35,612 nucleotides of DNA from XYD2-FULL-39-9 sp964561035 (GCA_964561035.1 CAZLNR010000008.1:1-35612); one strand, 5' to 3'. Counted from the first letter of the stretch, positions 22,983 to 31,274 are shown. Notes: generated by a model not told the origin, from the sequence alone. Made by a program: numbers and translations.

Positions 22983-23639
22983 ATGTATTTATCTTGGAAC
23001 AAACAAACTATTACAGATTTTTCTGAAAAAAATATTGAAGCCTTATATAGCAAGGGCTATGTTTTTACGCGCACTGGCCGCGGCGATATGAACCAAACGC
23101 GCAGTCTTCGCTTGGATTTAAAAACGTTTGCTCTTTCTTCCGAAAATAAACGGATTTTAAAAAAAACTGAAGATTTACAGCTTGGCACCTCATCAATCCC
23201 CTACGCAAACTACAGCTGGCAAATCCATAAACTAGGAAAGGATTTTTACGAGCAAAAATTTGGTGAAAAAACTTTTAGCGCTCAAAAAATAAAAGAGCTT
23301 ATTACTGACCCGAGCCAAAGTAACTTTAATCGGCTGTTTACATACACACAAAACAATGAGCAGATTGGCTATTGCATCGCTTTGGAAACTGGAGGTATTT
23401 TGCATTACTGTTATCCATTTTATAATCTACAAACAGCTCCGACCAATACAGGTATGAGCATGATGCTGCAAGCAATTATTTGGGCACAAGAACAGGGTAA
23501 GCAATACATATATCTGGGCTCCGCTCAACGCCCTACCGACACATACAAACTGCAGTTTTCCGGCCTGGAGTGGTTTGATGGCTCAGCTTGGATTAAAGAT
23601 GCGGACAAATTAAAACAAATTCTAAACAATCTTTCTTAA
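22983..23639 (+). CDS. ATE/GNAT-fold transferase-like protein, possible aminoacyl transferase
   Basis: A 218-residue protein whose pattern recalls arginyl/leucyl-tRNA-protein transferases (ATE1/Bpt) and other GNAT-fold aminoacyl transferases: G-Y-V-F-T-R-T-G-R-G near 27-36, S-S-E-N-K-R-I-L-K-K-T-E near 52-63, and Y-I-Y-L-G-S ... Y-K-L-Q-F near 178-195. The N-terminal Cys cluster of true ATE proteins is missing. It lies 1 base after mraY and is followed by a Mur-ligase gene, so a FemX-like role (adding an amino acid from tRNA to the peptidoglycan stem or bridge) is an attractive inference. Family level is moderately sure, role is not. Confidence 0.6.
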   Translation: MYLSWNKQTITDFSEKNIEALYSKGYVFTRTGRGDMNQTRSLRLDLKTFALSSENKRILKKTEDLQLGTSSIPYANYSWQIHKLGKDFYEQKFGEKTFSAQKIKELITDPSQSNFNRLFTYTQNNEQIGYCIALETGGILHYCYPFYNLQTAPTNTGMSMMLQAIIWAQEQGKQYIYLGSAQRPTDTYKLQFSGLEWFDGSAWIKDADKLKQILNNLS

Positions 23640-23644
23640 TTCTT

Positions 23645-24259
23645 ATGTCAACATATCAAAAAATATTACTTAGCTTGGTTGTTATAGTCTTTGTATGGTC
23701 TGCCATCAACCCTCACGATTATTTTACTTGGTTTTTAGAAGTAGCGCCTGCCATAATCGGCTTTATCTTCTTGGCTGTTACCAATAAAAAATTCCGCTTC
23801 ACCAATTTAACCTATACTCTTATTGCTATCCATGCGGCAATCTTAATGGTTGGGGGCCATTCTACATATGCGGAAGTGCCCCTATTTAATTGGTTGCGCG
23901 ACATAGGCGTATTTGAACGAAATAACTACGATAAAATAGGCCATCTAGCCCAAGGTTTTATACCAGCAATTGTGGCTCGTGAAATTTTATTGCGCACTTC
24001 TCCGCTCAAACCAGGAAAATGGCTTAGCTTTATTATAATTTCCATAGCCGGACTTATCACTGCCTTATACGAAATTATTGAATGGCTGGTGGCAATAGCC
24101 GTTGGTTCGGCAGGAGATGCTTTTTTGGGAACGCAAGGTTATATTTGGGACACACAGTCTGATATGGCTCTTTGTCTGACTGGGGCGGTTCTGGCACTGC
24201 TTCTGCTCACAAAATTACATAATAAACAGCTTCAGAAATCAGGATTTTTATCAAAATAA
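23645..24259 (+). CDS. YjdF/DUF2238-like membrane protein
   Basis: A 204-residue polytopic membrane protein with about six helices. Conserved-looking blocks: D-K-I-G-H-L-A-Q-G-F near 97-106, Y-E-I-I-E-W near 140-145, and D-A-F-L-G-T-Q-G-Y-I-W-D-T-Q-S-D-M near 156-172, all typical of the inner-membrane YjdF/DUF2238 family. The function of that family is not established. Its position inside a peptidoglycan operon (5 bases after the transferase, 8 before the Mur ligase) suggests an envelope role. A shorter possible relative is at 10584-11006. Confidence 0.82.
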   Translation: MSTYQKILLSLVVIVFVWSAINPHDYFTWFLEVAPAIIGFIFLAVTNKKFRFTNLTYTLIAIHAAILMVGGHSTYAEVPLFNWLRDIGVFERNNYDKIGHLAQGFIPAIVAREILLRTSPLKPGKWLSFIIISIAGLITALYEIIEWLVAIAVGSAGDAFLGTQGYIWDTQSDMALCLTGAVLALLLLTKLHNKQLQKSGFLSK

Positions 24260-24267
24260 ATTATTTT

Positions 24268-25677
24268 ATGGAAGCGAAACGAATACATTTTATCGGCATT
24301 TGCGGCGTAGCTATGAGCGCTTTGGCGGCTGCGTTTAAAAATGCAGGCTGGCATGTTACCGGCAGTGATGTGGGATTTTTTCCGCCGATTTCTACATATT
24401 TGCAAAAAAATAATATTAATTTTTATCCGGGCTGGCATGTAGACAAAATGGTTGCGGGTGGCGTGCCGGATTTGGTGGTAGTGGGAAATGTAGCCGGATC
24501 CACAAATCCGGAATACGTATTTGTCCAACAAAATAATATTACATACGCATCATACCCAGAAGTAGTTGCAGAAAAAATTGTGGCAGAAAATTCTATTGTT
24601 TGCGCAGGCACATACGGCAAAACTTCTTCATCAGTCTTGCTTACACATATCTTACAAGAGGCAGAAATGGCGCCAAGCTATATGTTTGGCGGGTTAAGCG
24701 CCAACATTTCAACCAGCGCTCGCTTAAAACAAAATGATACTGCCTGGAGCGTTCTTGAAGGCGATGAGTATAAAATTGCCCGCTGGGATAATCGTCCAAA
24801 GTTTGCTCTATACCGCCCTACTCACCTGCTTCTAACTTCAATCTCTTGGGACCATGCCGATCTTTACCCTACCGAAGATTTATATATTAATGTTTTTAAT
24901 GAACTTGTTAAAAATGTACCGCAGACCGGAATAATTGTGGCTTGCTCAGATTCAGAGGCCGTTTCAAAGGCAGTTTTACAAGCACAAGTTCGCGTTACTA
25001 CTTACGGAAAAAATAGCAAAGCCGATTATGTATACAGTGATATTAACCAAACACGCGCCGGATTGCAATTCACTATTTCTCACAACAACAAAGCATACAC
25101 GGTATCCGCACCAATACTGGGAGCTCATATGGCCGAAAATATTTGCGGCGCTTTTGCTTTGGCAACAGAAATTGGCATTGACCCGACTCGGGTTATTGCT
25201 TCCATATCACGATTTACAGGGGTTAAACGACGCTTAGAAAAACGATACGAAGGATTTGTTACTATCTTTGACGATCTGGCTCACTCACCCACCAAAGCCG
25301 CCGCTACTCTAAAAACATTACGCGCTATTTATCCAAATCAGCACATTTTTGCTATCTTTGAACCAAATACCGGCAACCGAACCCAGCAATCAATTCCGGG
25401 GTATGCCCAAGCATTTGCTGATGCGAACACTGTTTTAATTCCAACTCTCACAAAAGTAAAAGTAGATGAAAAAAACGAAAATCCTCCCTTTGACGGCGCC
25501 GCTCTTTCACAAGTTATATCTAAAGACCATCCGCAAGTACTGTATATAGAAAAAGACACGGAACTTATCGACCATATTGTGCAAGACGCAAAAAAAGAAG
25601 ACGTTATCGTCTTCTTAGGTTCGCATGGTTTTAGAGGAATGATAGATGAGCTGGTTCGCCGTTATCAGGAACAATAA
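24268..25677 (+). CDS. mpl: Mur ligase of the Mpl type (UDP-MurNAc tripeptide ligase)
   Basis: A 469-residue Mur ligase. N-terminal domain I-H-F-I-G-I-C-G-V-A-M-S; P-loop G-T-Y-G-K-T-S-S-S at 114-122; E-G-D-E-Y-K ... W-D-N-R-P-K-F and S-W-D-H-A-D-L-Y after it. The D-E-Y ... D-x-R-x-K-F-x-x-Y-R-P arrangement is typical of Mpl, which joins recycled L-Ala-D-Glu-meso-DAP to UDP-MurNAc, rather than of MurC. C-terminal domain with F-A-I-F-E-P-N-T and H-G-F-R-G. Mpl would give this reduced organism a way to use imported muropeptides, and the NlpC/P60-like gene in the operon would fit processing of them. MurC-like activity cannot be excluded. Confidence 0.8.
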   Translation: MEAKRIHFIGICGVAMSALAAAFKNAGWHVTGSDVGFFPPISTYLQKNNINFYPGWHVDKMVAGGVPDLVVVGNVAGSTNPEYVFVQQNNITYASYPEVVAEKIVAENSIVCAGTYGKTSSSVLLTHILQEAEMAPSYMFGGLSANISTSARLKQNDTAWSVLEGDEYKIARWDNRPKFALYRPTHLLLTSISWDHADLYPTEDLYINVFNELVKNVPQTGIIVACSDSEAVSKAVLQAQVRVTTYGKNSKADYVYSDINQTRAGLQFTISHNNKAYTVSAPILGAHMAENICGAFALATEIGIDPTRVIASISRFTGVKRRLEKRYEGFVTIFDDLAHSPTKAAATLKTLRAIYPNQHIFAIFEPNTGNRTQQSIPGYAQAFADANTVLIPTLTKVKVDEKNENPPFDGAALSQVISKDHPQVLYIEKDTELIDHIVQDAKKEDVIVFLGSHGFRGMIDELVRRYQEQ

Positions 25678-25842
25678 CTATTTGCCTTCGTCCACCACCT
25701 CAGCACTCACAGTTTCGTTTGCTATAGATTGCACCATAAGAGTAATTCCGCAAACATTGCATTCAATAACATTGCCAATTTCAAGATTTATATAGGAAGA
25801 AAGATCAACTTCATTTTGACATTCCGGGCATGTAAGTTTCAT
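25678..25842 (-). CDS. LysW-like small zinc-ribbon protein
   Basis: A 54-residue protein, M-K-L-T-C-P-E-C-Q-N, with two knuckles C5-x2-C8 and C28-x2-C31 separated by an E-I-G-N-V-I-E strand, the layout of LysW, the amino-group carrier protein of lysine/arginine synthesis. The C-terminus is acidic but ends D-E-G-K; the E-D-W-G-E tail whose last Glu is the attachment point in LysW is missing. So it may be a divergent carrier, or a plain zinc-ribbon regulator. Its stop abuts the mpl stop (convergent, no gap). It has a good promoter (25876-25904) and is divergent from a PLP enzyme. Confidence 0.7.
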   Translation of the reverse strand: MKLTCPECQNEVDLSSYINLEIGNVIECNVCGITLMVQSIANETVSAEVVDEGK

Positions 25843-25875
25843 AATAAAAAATAATATAAATTTAAGAATAGATAG

Positions 25876-25904
25876 ATTATAGTATAAAACGATTATAAAA
25901 ACAA
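25876..25904 (-). promoter_or_regulatory. Promoter of the LysW-like gene
   Basis: Minus strand: TTGTTT (25899-25904), 17-base spacer, TATAAT (25876-25881). It lies within the AT-rich 67-base intergenic region shared with the divergent PLP-enzyme gene (ATG at 25910), so the two genes may be co-regulated; a separate plus-strand promoter is not clear. Confidence 0.65.
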
Positions 25905-25909
25905 GCTAT

Positions 25910-26803
25910 ATGCTCACCCCTCAATCTACTTCGCCAAAACTAGCCAGTGTATTAAATTTGCAACAGGATGTTTATCTTAAACGAGAAGATTTGATGCCCG
26001 AATACCATTCGCATAAAGGCCGTTCAATTCCGTTTATGATGAGCATATACTACGAGCAAGGTATATATGATTTTTGTATTTCATCTTCTGGCAATGCTGC
26101 CATTGCCGCCGCTACCTATGCTAAAAACCATAACATACAAAATCCAACTAAACCTATCAATCTGCAAATTTTTATTGGGAAAAATATTGCTCCGGAAAAA
26201 CTTACAACACTATTTACTTTAACACAGCAAAATTCTTATATCCGCATCACTCAAACAGACAACCCAAAACAAAGCGCGTTTTTATTGGACAAACAAGGTG
26301 TGTCAAAAAACTTGCGCCAATCAACCGATGATCTGGCTTTAACTGGATACCACGCTTTAGCCGAAGAACTTTCTGCCATACCAAATTTAAGCGCGGTTTT
26401 TATTCCCACTTCAAGCGGCACAACCGCTCAGGGATTATTTGAAGGGTTTAAAAAAATAGGCATTAATCCTGAAATTCACATTATCCAAACTCCAGCATGC
26501 CATCCCTTTATTGATTCAAAACAAACAGGACAATCATTGGCGCATGCTATTGTTGATATGGTTGGCAATCGCAAAGAACATATCGCGCAAATATTACGCA
26601 GCAGCCACGGATCAGGCTGGATAGCAACGGATGAAGATATTTTACAAATACAAAAAATTATTGCGGAAGAAAAAATTACAGACCAGGAAAAACCGCTGCT
26701 GCTTTCTCCTAACAGCGCCCTGTCCGTAGCCGGACTGATGATCGCTCTCAAAAATGGCTGGAAGCCGAACGGACCGGTTGCGTGCCTAATTACCGGACCG
26801 TAA
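25910..26803 (+). CDS. Fold-type II PLP-dependent enzyme (threonine synthase/cysteine synthase-like)
   Basis: A 297-residue protein of the tryptophan-synthase-beta fold. The PLP lysine is Lys36 in Y-H-S-H-K-G-R-S, corresponding to the S-x-K-x-R block of threonine synthase, threonine deaminase and cysteine synthase. S-S-S-G-N-A-A at 58-64 is the substrate loop, and T-S-S-G-T-T-A-Q-G near 165-173 binds the PLP phosphate. It is shorter than threonine synthase (usual 350 or more), and both loops differ slightly from the common forms, so substrate cannot be assigned. Divergent from a LysW-like gene, which hints at carrier-bound amino acid chemistry; this is inference. The enzyme ends 1 base before the convergent GHL15-like gene. 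Confidence 0.85.
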   Translation: MLTPQSTSPKLASVLNLQQDVYLKREDLMPEYHSHKGRSIPFMMSIYYEQGIYDFCISSSGNAAIAAATYAKNHNIQNPTKPINLQIFIGKNIAPEKLTTLFTLTQQNSYIRITQTDNPKQSAFLLDKQGVSKNLRQSTDDLALTGYHALAEELSAIPNLSAVFIPTSSGTTAQGLFEGFKKIGINPEIHIIQTPACHPFIDSKQTGQSLAHAIVDMVGNRKEHIAQILRSSHGSGWIATDEDILQIQKIIAEEKITDQEKPLLLSPNSALSVAGLMIALKNGWKPNGPVACLITGP

Positions 26804-26804
26804 A

Positions 26805-28853
26805 TTACTGCTTATTCATAAGCACAATCTCGTCTTTGCCGTCAAAATCAACATCTACCGCTCCAACCGACACATGGCCGTTTACAAAACTAATAGAAGT
26901 TTTGAATTGAGAAATAAGCTTGCCTGAAGGTTGGTAAATTTTAACCTGTTTGAATCGTCCAGAGTCATAAGCAACAATTATTTCTTTTACCTTATCTCCA
27001 TTTATATCGCTTGCAGCCACGCTAAGTTCTCCTTTTAATCTTGCTACATCCACAAAAAACCGTTTGTTAATTTTAGATAATGTATTGTTATATATAATAA
27101 CTTCCGGCCGACTGCCGCTGGCTCTGCCAACAACAATCTGGCCATTTTTATCCGGGTTCGCGTTTTTGTCTTCCAGTACCGCCACAGATAATCCGCCTTT
27201 GTAATTTTTACCTAATGGAAAAATATTTTCTTTTATTACGCCCCCGTGATAATTATAAATAATTGCCTGCCCGCCGCTGGCCTGCGTAACAATAATAGAT
27301 TTTGTTTTTGATCCTGCCAGAGTTCCTATTGCAATACGCAAATCGCCCTTATAATTTCCAAATGGAAATCCTTCAAACCAAATCTGTCCGGCATTATTAA
27401 ATATCTGCAATTTTGGACCGTTGGCAACAATTTTTTCTTCCAACCCGTCCGCATCTACATCGCCATAATAAATGCTCGCACCGCCGGCAATATCATCTTC
27501 ATAGATAAACAAACCATTACGAGCGCGATTTCCCGCTGCGTTAAAAAATCGCACAAAATTACCATTGCCAAAAACTAAATTTTTTAAAGTTTGAAATGTG
27601 CGCAACATGATAAGCCCGTCCTTAGACGGCAAATTGACTTGACTGACTATAGCGCCATTATTGGTAGTTTTATCTTGAGTGCCGCTTAATTTTTCATATT
27701 CTCCGCCTAAATCAACATCTTGAGCTTGTCCGGTAGGATTAACAATGGCAATACCGTTTTCGTACTCTCTTCTCCAAACATCTTCTTCAAATTGCGCTTT
27801 ATTATTTAAAGAAAGCGGCGGTGAAATAGCTTTTCCCAATTCCACATCATATTCATCATACCACCAAGTCTGACCATGATTTTGGTCGCCATAATCAAAC
27901 GAATAATATCCGTCAACCATGAGCGTACTAGCCAAACCAAAGCGAAATTTTTTCAAATTACTCATTTGAGTTCCTTTGTTTGCAGTGTTTGCGTTTATAA
28001 TCATAAATCGAGGCAGCGGACCGCCCTGGGCTGTGGAAGCATAGATACGCATTGTTTCTTTCCAGCCAGAAGCAGGAAAACTTTCTAACATAATGCCATT
28101 TAGATCATTTTTATACGCATCATTTGGCGCATTTCCAACAACATAATACGGATTACCTGCTAAACGGCGTGTTTCGCGAAACAGCGCGCGCATACCCTCT
28201 TGCCAGTGCGCATCGATATCGCTATCTTTTTGCCCATCTTTATCAAGATCTGCATCAGGACCAACAACCCACTGCACTTCTCGCCAGGCATTATCATAAA
28301 ATACGCCATCCCACATACCGGTGGCTAAAATTTCTTTACTTACAAATTGAGCTAAATATTGATTGAATCTAACCCCATTTATTTGTGGCGCATTATCCGC
28401 CACATTAAGCATCCAGGTACCCGGCCAAAAAGATTTTTTTTGCTGAGCTAGATCTGTTATATACCATTGCTGATCAATGCCCGCGGCCAATTTGCGGCGC
28501 ATAACACCTGATCCTGAGGCTGCGTCTGCTTTAATCTCTTGCGGCGTAATATATGCCAAGAGAATAATATCTGGATTAAGTTCTTTTATTTTCTTCAGGG
28601 CTGCAGGGCTGGTTATTTGCGTTTCCATATCAAGCACCAACAGGTCATATCTGGCTAAATCAGCAATTTTTGAGCTAGGAATATCCCACCATAAAAAATA
28701 ATTGGCACGCCGAGGCGACGTGCGTACTGCCGAAGAAAAATGCGGAAATAACAGTGCTATATATCCGCCCACCACTAACATAAAAGCAGCGGTAATTATA
28801 TACCGCCGCGTATGTCGTGCGGCTTTTACATGTTTTTTTCTGTGCGCAGGCAT
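26805..28853 (-). CDS. Membrane-anchored GHL15-like glycoside hydrolase with FG-GAP-like repeats
   Basis: A 682-residue exported protein. A basic N-terminus and a signal anchor at about 17-37 (Y-I-I-T-A-A-F-M-L-V-V-G-G-Y-I-A) precede a TIM-barrel-like domain (about 45-350) with Y-F-L-W-W-D-I-P, L-L-V-L-D-M-E and W-D-G-V-F-Y-D-N-A-W, resembling the hypothetical glycosyl hydrolase family GHL15 found in CPR. From about 440 there are repeats with D-V-D-A-D-G-L-E-E, D-I-N-G-D-K-V-K-E and D-V-D-F-D-G-K-D-E, calcium-binding FG-GAP/VCBS-type blades. It probably acts on surface or host polysaccharide. It faces an O-antigen-ligase-like gene. Confidence 0.75.
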   Translation of the reverse strand: MPAHRKKHVKAARHTRRYIITAAFMLVVGGYIALLFPHFSSAVRTSPRRANYFLWWDIPSSKIADLARYDLLVLDMETQITSPAALKKIKELNPDIILLAYITPQEIKADAASGSGVMRRKLAAGIDQQWYITDLAQQKKSFWPGTWMLNVADNAPQINGVRFNQYLAQFVSKEILATGMWDGVFYDNAWREVQWVVGPDADLDKDGQKDSDIDAHWQEGMRALFRETRRLAGNPYYVVGNAPNDAYKNDLNGIMLESFPASGWKETMRIYASTAQGGPLPRFMIINANTANKGTQMSNLKKFRFGLASTLMVDGYYSFDYGDQNHGQTWWYDEYDVELGKAISPPLSLNNKAQFEEDVWRREYENGIAIVNPTGQAQDVDLGGEYEKLSGTQDKTTNNGAIVSQVNLPSKDGLIMLRTFQTLKNLVFGNGNFVRFFNAAGNRARNGLFIYEDDIAGGASIYYGDVDADGLEEKIVANGPKLQIFNNAGQIWFEGFPFGNYKGDLRIAIGTLAGSKTKSIIVTQASGGQAIIYNYHGGVIKENIFPLGKNYKGGLSVAVLEDKNANPDKNGQIVVGRASGSRPEVIIYNNTLSKINKRFFVDVARLKGELSVAASDINGDKVKEIIVAYDSGRFKQVKIYQPSGKLISQFKTSISFVNGHVSVGAVDVDFDGKDEIVLMNKQ

Positions 28854-28870
28854 ATCTCTTTAGTATCTTT

Positions 28871-28899
28871 AGTTTATCATACTATTATGCTATACTCAA
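28871..28899 (-). promoter_or_regulatory. Divergent promoter region for the GHL15-like and O-antigen-ligase-like genes
   Basis: Minus strand: TTGAGT (28894-28899), 17-base spacer, TAAACT (28871-28876), start about 10 bases before the ATG at 28853. On the plus strand TATACT at 28891-28896 overlaps it as a likely -10 for the gene at 28917, but its -35 is weak. The two promoters share the same ~30 bases, so expression may be mutually exclusive or co-regulated. Confidence 0.6.
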
Positions 28900-28916
28900 G
28901 AAAAGATTATCTATAT

Positions 28917-30329
28917 ATGATGCATATAAAAAACTTTTCTTACAGCGCGATACTTGTCATATTTTTATTGCTGTTTATTTTAATCAATCCTTTTACCAAC
29001 CTTGATATTCTGGCATTCTTGGTGGCTGGTTTTATTATTTTACAAAAAATACTGGGAGAATATTTTATTTTAGTTCTGCTGGCACTGCGTCCAGCCATGG
29101 ATTATTGGCGAGATTACAACTTATTTTCTGTTCGAGTTTTTAATTTTAACATTAACGCGGCACTATCGGTATTTCTTCTCATATGGACAATTTTGTTTAT
29201 TGCGCAAAATTACCGATATGCAAAAAAACTGCCCTTAACTGGTATCTGGACAGCGTTTATTCTCTGGTGCGGCATCTCGGCACTCTATACGTATTCAGTC
29301 TCTGCAACCGTAATTGAAACGCTTAAGTTAAGCAATTTATTCGGCTTGTTTGCCATTACACACATCATGTCTCAAAAAAATCCGCAGGCATTTAAAAAAT
29401 ATTTTCTTGCCAGCGCGATTGGCGCGGCCGTTATACCGTTTGCCGTTGGCGCATACCAATTTATAACCAAAACAGGCATGGATATTGATGACGTTGCAAA
29501 CCGCATCTTTGGCACTTTTGCCCACCCTAACGTCTTGGCAACTTTTGCGCTTACCCTGTTGTTATTGGCGGTATCCGAACTTGTTTCAAGAACCAGCATA
29601 CACGGATTTAAAAAAATGGACTTTTTTAATTTAAACCAAGAGCCAAAAATAAAACTGGTTATTTTTGCCCTCGTTTGCGTCATTGCTCTTACATACACGC
29701 GCATTGCTTGGATTGGGGCAGCTATCCTCGGTTGTTTTATTGGCGCTATGTATTATAGAAAACTATTGCTTTACGCGTGCGTGGCAATCGCGCTGTTTTA
29801 CGGCCTGTTTTATCCGGTAAATAGATATTTGATAAATAATTTTAATGTAAATTTGCAGGCAAATACACTTATTGCTCGCCTTACCAGCCGCAACCAGGAT
29901 GCTGATTCCGTTCGCTGGCGCACCAATTTGGCAGCAAAAATCATACCGTTATTTAAAGAACATTGGCTAGTCGGCTACGGCTACGGAACATTTTCTCGTG
30001 TTTGGGATGATAATAAAGATATAGAAAATCTATGGGATAACACTTCCGAAGCTCACAACGATTACATTAAAGTTGCTTTTGAGTCGGGGGTTATTGGTCT
30101 GGTATTATTTGTTTTTATTTTTATTACTCTACTCTATCAACAAATTGTATTTGGTTTAAAAAATAACTGGCTTAATATTATTTTTATTGCCAGTATTTTT
30201 ATTTATCTTACTTTAAGCGTTTCCGACAACATGCTGCGCCATACACCAGTAATCTGGTGGTTATGGGCAATATGGGGATATTGGATTTCACAACAAAAAA
30301 CCATCCGGGAGAGTCACCTAAATAAGTAA
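28917..30329 (+). CDS. O-antigen ligase/polymerase family membrane protein
   Basis: About 470 residues with ten or more membrane helices and one large extracytoplasmic loop at about 340-400. In the loop and just after it, L-I-A-R-L-T-S-R, W-L-V-G-Y-G-Y-G-T-F and T-S-E-A-H-N-D-Y-I match the Wzy_C block of O-antigen ligase/polymerase proteins (V-G-x-G ... H-N); the His and Arg residues usual for activity are present. It may polymerise or ligate a surface polysaccharide. In-frame ATGs lie further upstream (28812, 28887) but overlap the promoter and the divergent gene; 28917 or 28920 follows the likely transcription start. Confidence 0.82.
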   Translation: MMHIKNFSYSAILVIFLLLFILINPFTNLDILAFLVAGFIILQKILGEYFILVLLALRPAMDYWRDYNLFSVRVFNFNINAALSVFLLIWTILFIAQNYRYAKKLPLTGIWTAFILWCGISALYTYSVSATVIETLKLSNLFGLFAITHIMSQKNPQAFKKYFLASAIGAAVIPFAVGAYQFITKTGMDIDDVANRIFGTFAHPNVLATFALTLLLLAVSELVSRTSIHGFKKMDFFNLNQEPKIKLVIFALVCVIALTYTRIAWIGAAILGCFIGAMYYRKLLLYACVAIALFYGLFYPVNRYLINNFNVNLQANTLIARLTSRNQDADSVRWRTNLAAKIIPLFKEHWLVGYGYGTFSRVWDDNKDIENLWDNTSEAHNDYIKVAFESGVIGLVLFVFIFITLLYQQIVFGLKNNWLNIIFIASIFIYLTLSVSDNMLRHTPVIWWLWAIWGYWISQQKTIRESHLNK

Positions 30330-30358
30330 TAAATTATTTATTCGGGTAATCGGATGGT
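30300..30358 (+). terminator. Hairpin terminating the O-antigen-ligase-like gene
   Basis: ACCATCCG at 30300-30307 pairs with CGGATGGT at 30351-30358, with further A/T pairs inside (AAATAA/TTATTT), followed by AATTTTG. The 5' arm lies in the last codons of the gene. The 210-base space up to 30540 has no gene. Confidence 0.55.
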
Positions 30359-30447
30359 AATTTTGTTAGGCAGATAAATCTGTCTATGGTTATTCACCAA
30401 ATTTTGATGAGTAATTATAGATTGGTTTATCTGTTTTTTTATCTCAG

Positions 30448-30531
30448 ATATTATTACCAATTTTTTGATAATAATATTGCGAGACAGGAGAAGCGCTTGC
30501 CGTATACATCCTCAACCTCGGTGCTTCTCCT
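30448..30531 (-). terminator. Two hairpins downstream of gene A
   Basis: Reading the minus strand after gene A: AGGAGAAGC pairs with GCTTCTCCT (30486-30494 and 30523-30531), then an AT hairpin (ATATTATTAC at 30448-30457 with GATAATAATAT at 30467-30477), followed by T-rich sequence. They close the GC-rich array on its left side. The switch from about 60% to below 30% GC occurs here within a few tens of bases. Confidence 0.55.
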
Positions 30532-30539
30532 TGTACAAA

Positions 30540-31274
30540 TCACGACGCCGGGACCTCCACACTCACCGAACCGCCGTACAACGCCGATGAAAACCGGATG
30601 ACCACCGTTCCCGCTGGTCCGTTGGTCGGCACCAGCAAGTCGTAGATCTCACCCACACACGGACGCCCTCCGCTTCCGATGTTGACCGTTGGTAGCCCGG
30701 AGACCGAGCTTCCGCAGGTTTGCGACGTTGGATCATCCGGGATGCCCCAGACGATCCGGATTCGACCGTTGCGATTGAGCAGCTGGTACTGCCCAAGACT
30801 CTGATCAATCACCGAGACACCCTCGGTGATTTGCAAGGCCATGACATGAAGCGCCAGTGGTCCTGCAGTCGCGGTACTTCCTAGATCACCCTCACAACTG
30901 AAGGCGAACTCGTTCACTCCGGTGAACACCGGCGTGAACGAAACCTCCCACTCGCCCACACCAGGTTGAGCCGGTGGCGTCATAGGGAGCGGGGCGCTTG
31001 GAGCGCGATTGTTGGTCGCGGTGCACTGCCTCGCCTCCGCGAGACAGACCAGGGTCTTGGGACGACCCATGGTCACTCCGTCGGCAGGCGGAGCCTGCGG
31101 GCGGATGTAACAGTCACCCACGATGCTCGCCACCAGGGGTGGCGGAGCGTCGACGGGCGCATCGATGTTGGCGTCGGGGGTGAGGCTAACCTCATCAAGT
31201 CCGAAGACCTGATTGCATCCGCCACCCCCACAGACTACCATCAGCAACACTGCAAACAATGTTCTGAAAGACAT
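30540..31274 (-). CDS. Exported lipoprotein-like protein A, Myxococcota-like N-terminus
   Basis: A 244-residue GC-rich gene. The start at 31274 is set by a Shine-Dalgarno AGGAGG 4 bases upstream; longer frames have no support. The signal region M-S-F-R-T-L-F-A-V-L-L-M-V-V ends in G-G-G-G-C-N-Q-V-F-G-L-D-E; the Cys would be lipidated. Then a D/P-rich spacer (T-P-D-A-N-I-D-A-P-V-D-A-P-P) and a beta-rich body with four further cysteines. C-N-Q-V-F-G-L-D is a motif I associate with Myxococcota lipoproteins (family knowledge, not searched). The body from 30575 to 31185 is identical at DNA level to gene B. The last 12 codons differ. No enzyme motif is seen; function unknown. Confidence 0.8.
   Translation of the reverse strand: MSFRTLFAVLLMVVCGGGGCNQVFGLDEVSLTPDANIDAPVDAPPPLVASIVGDCYIRPQAPPADGVTMGRPKTLVCLAEARQCTATNNRAPSAPLPMTPPAQPGVGEWEVSFTPVFTGVNEFAFSCEGDLGSTATAGPLALHVMALQITEGVSVIDQSLGQYQLLNRNGRIRIVWGIPDDPTSQTCGSSVSGLPTVNIGSGGRPCVGEIYDLLVPTNGPAGTVVIRFSSALYGGSVSVEVPAS
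30575..31185. repeat. 611-bp perfect direct repeat, copy 1
   Basis: Identical, as far as I can compare line by line, to 31449-32059 (offset 874). It begins within the last codons of gene A and ends in the D/P-rich spacer after the signal region. Outside it the two genes differ sharply on both sides. Confidence 0.92.

Noticed and set aside
30330..30560. Chimeric assembly joining a CPR contig to a myxobacterial one
   Set aside because: Not fully excluded, but AT-rich CPR-like spacers recur between all GC-rich genes to the right, and similar GC-rich units occur at 4838-6419 inside clear CPR sequence, so a single false join does not explain the pattern.
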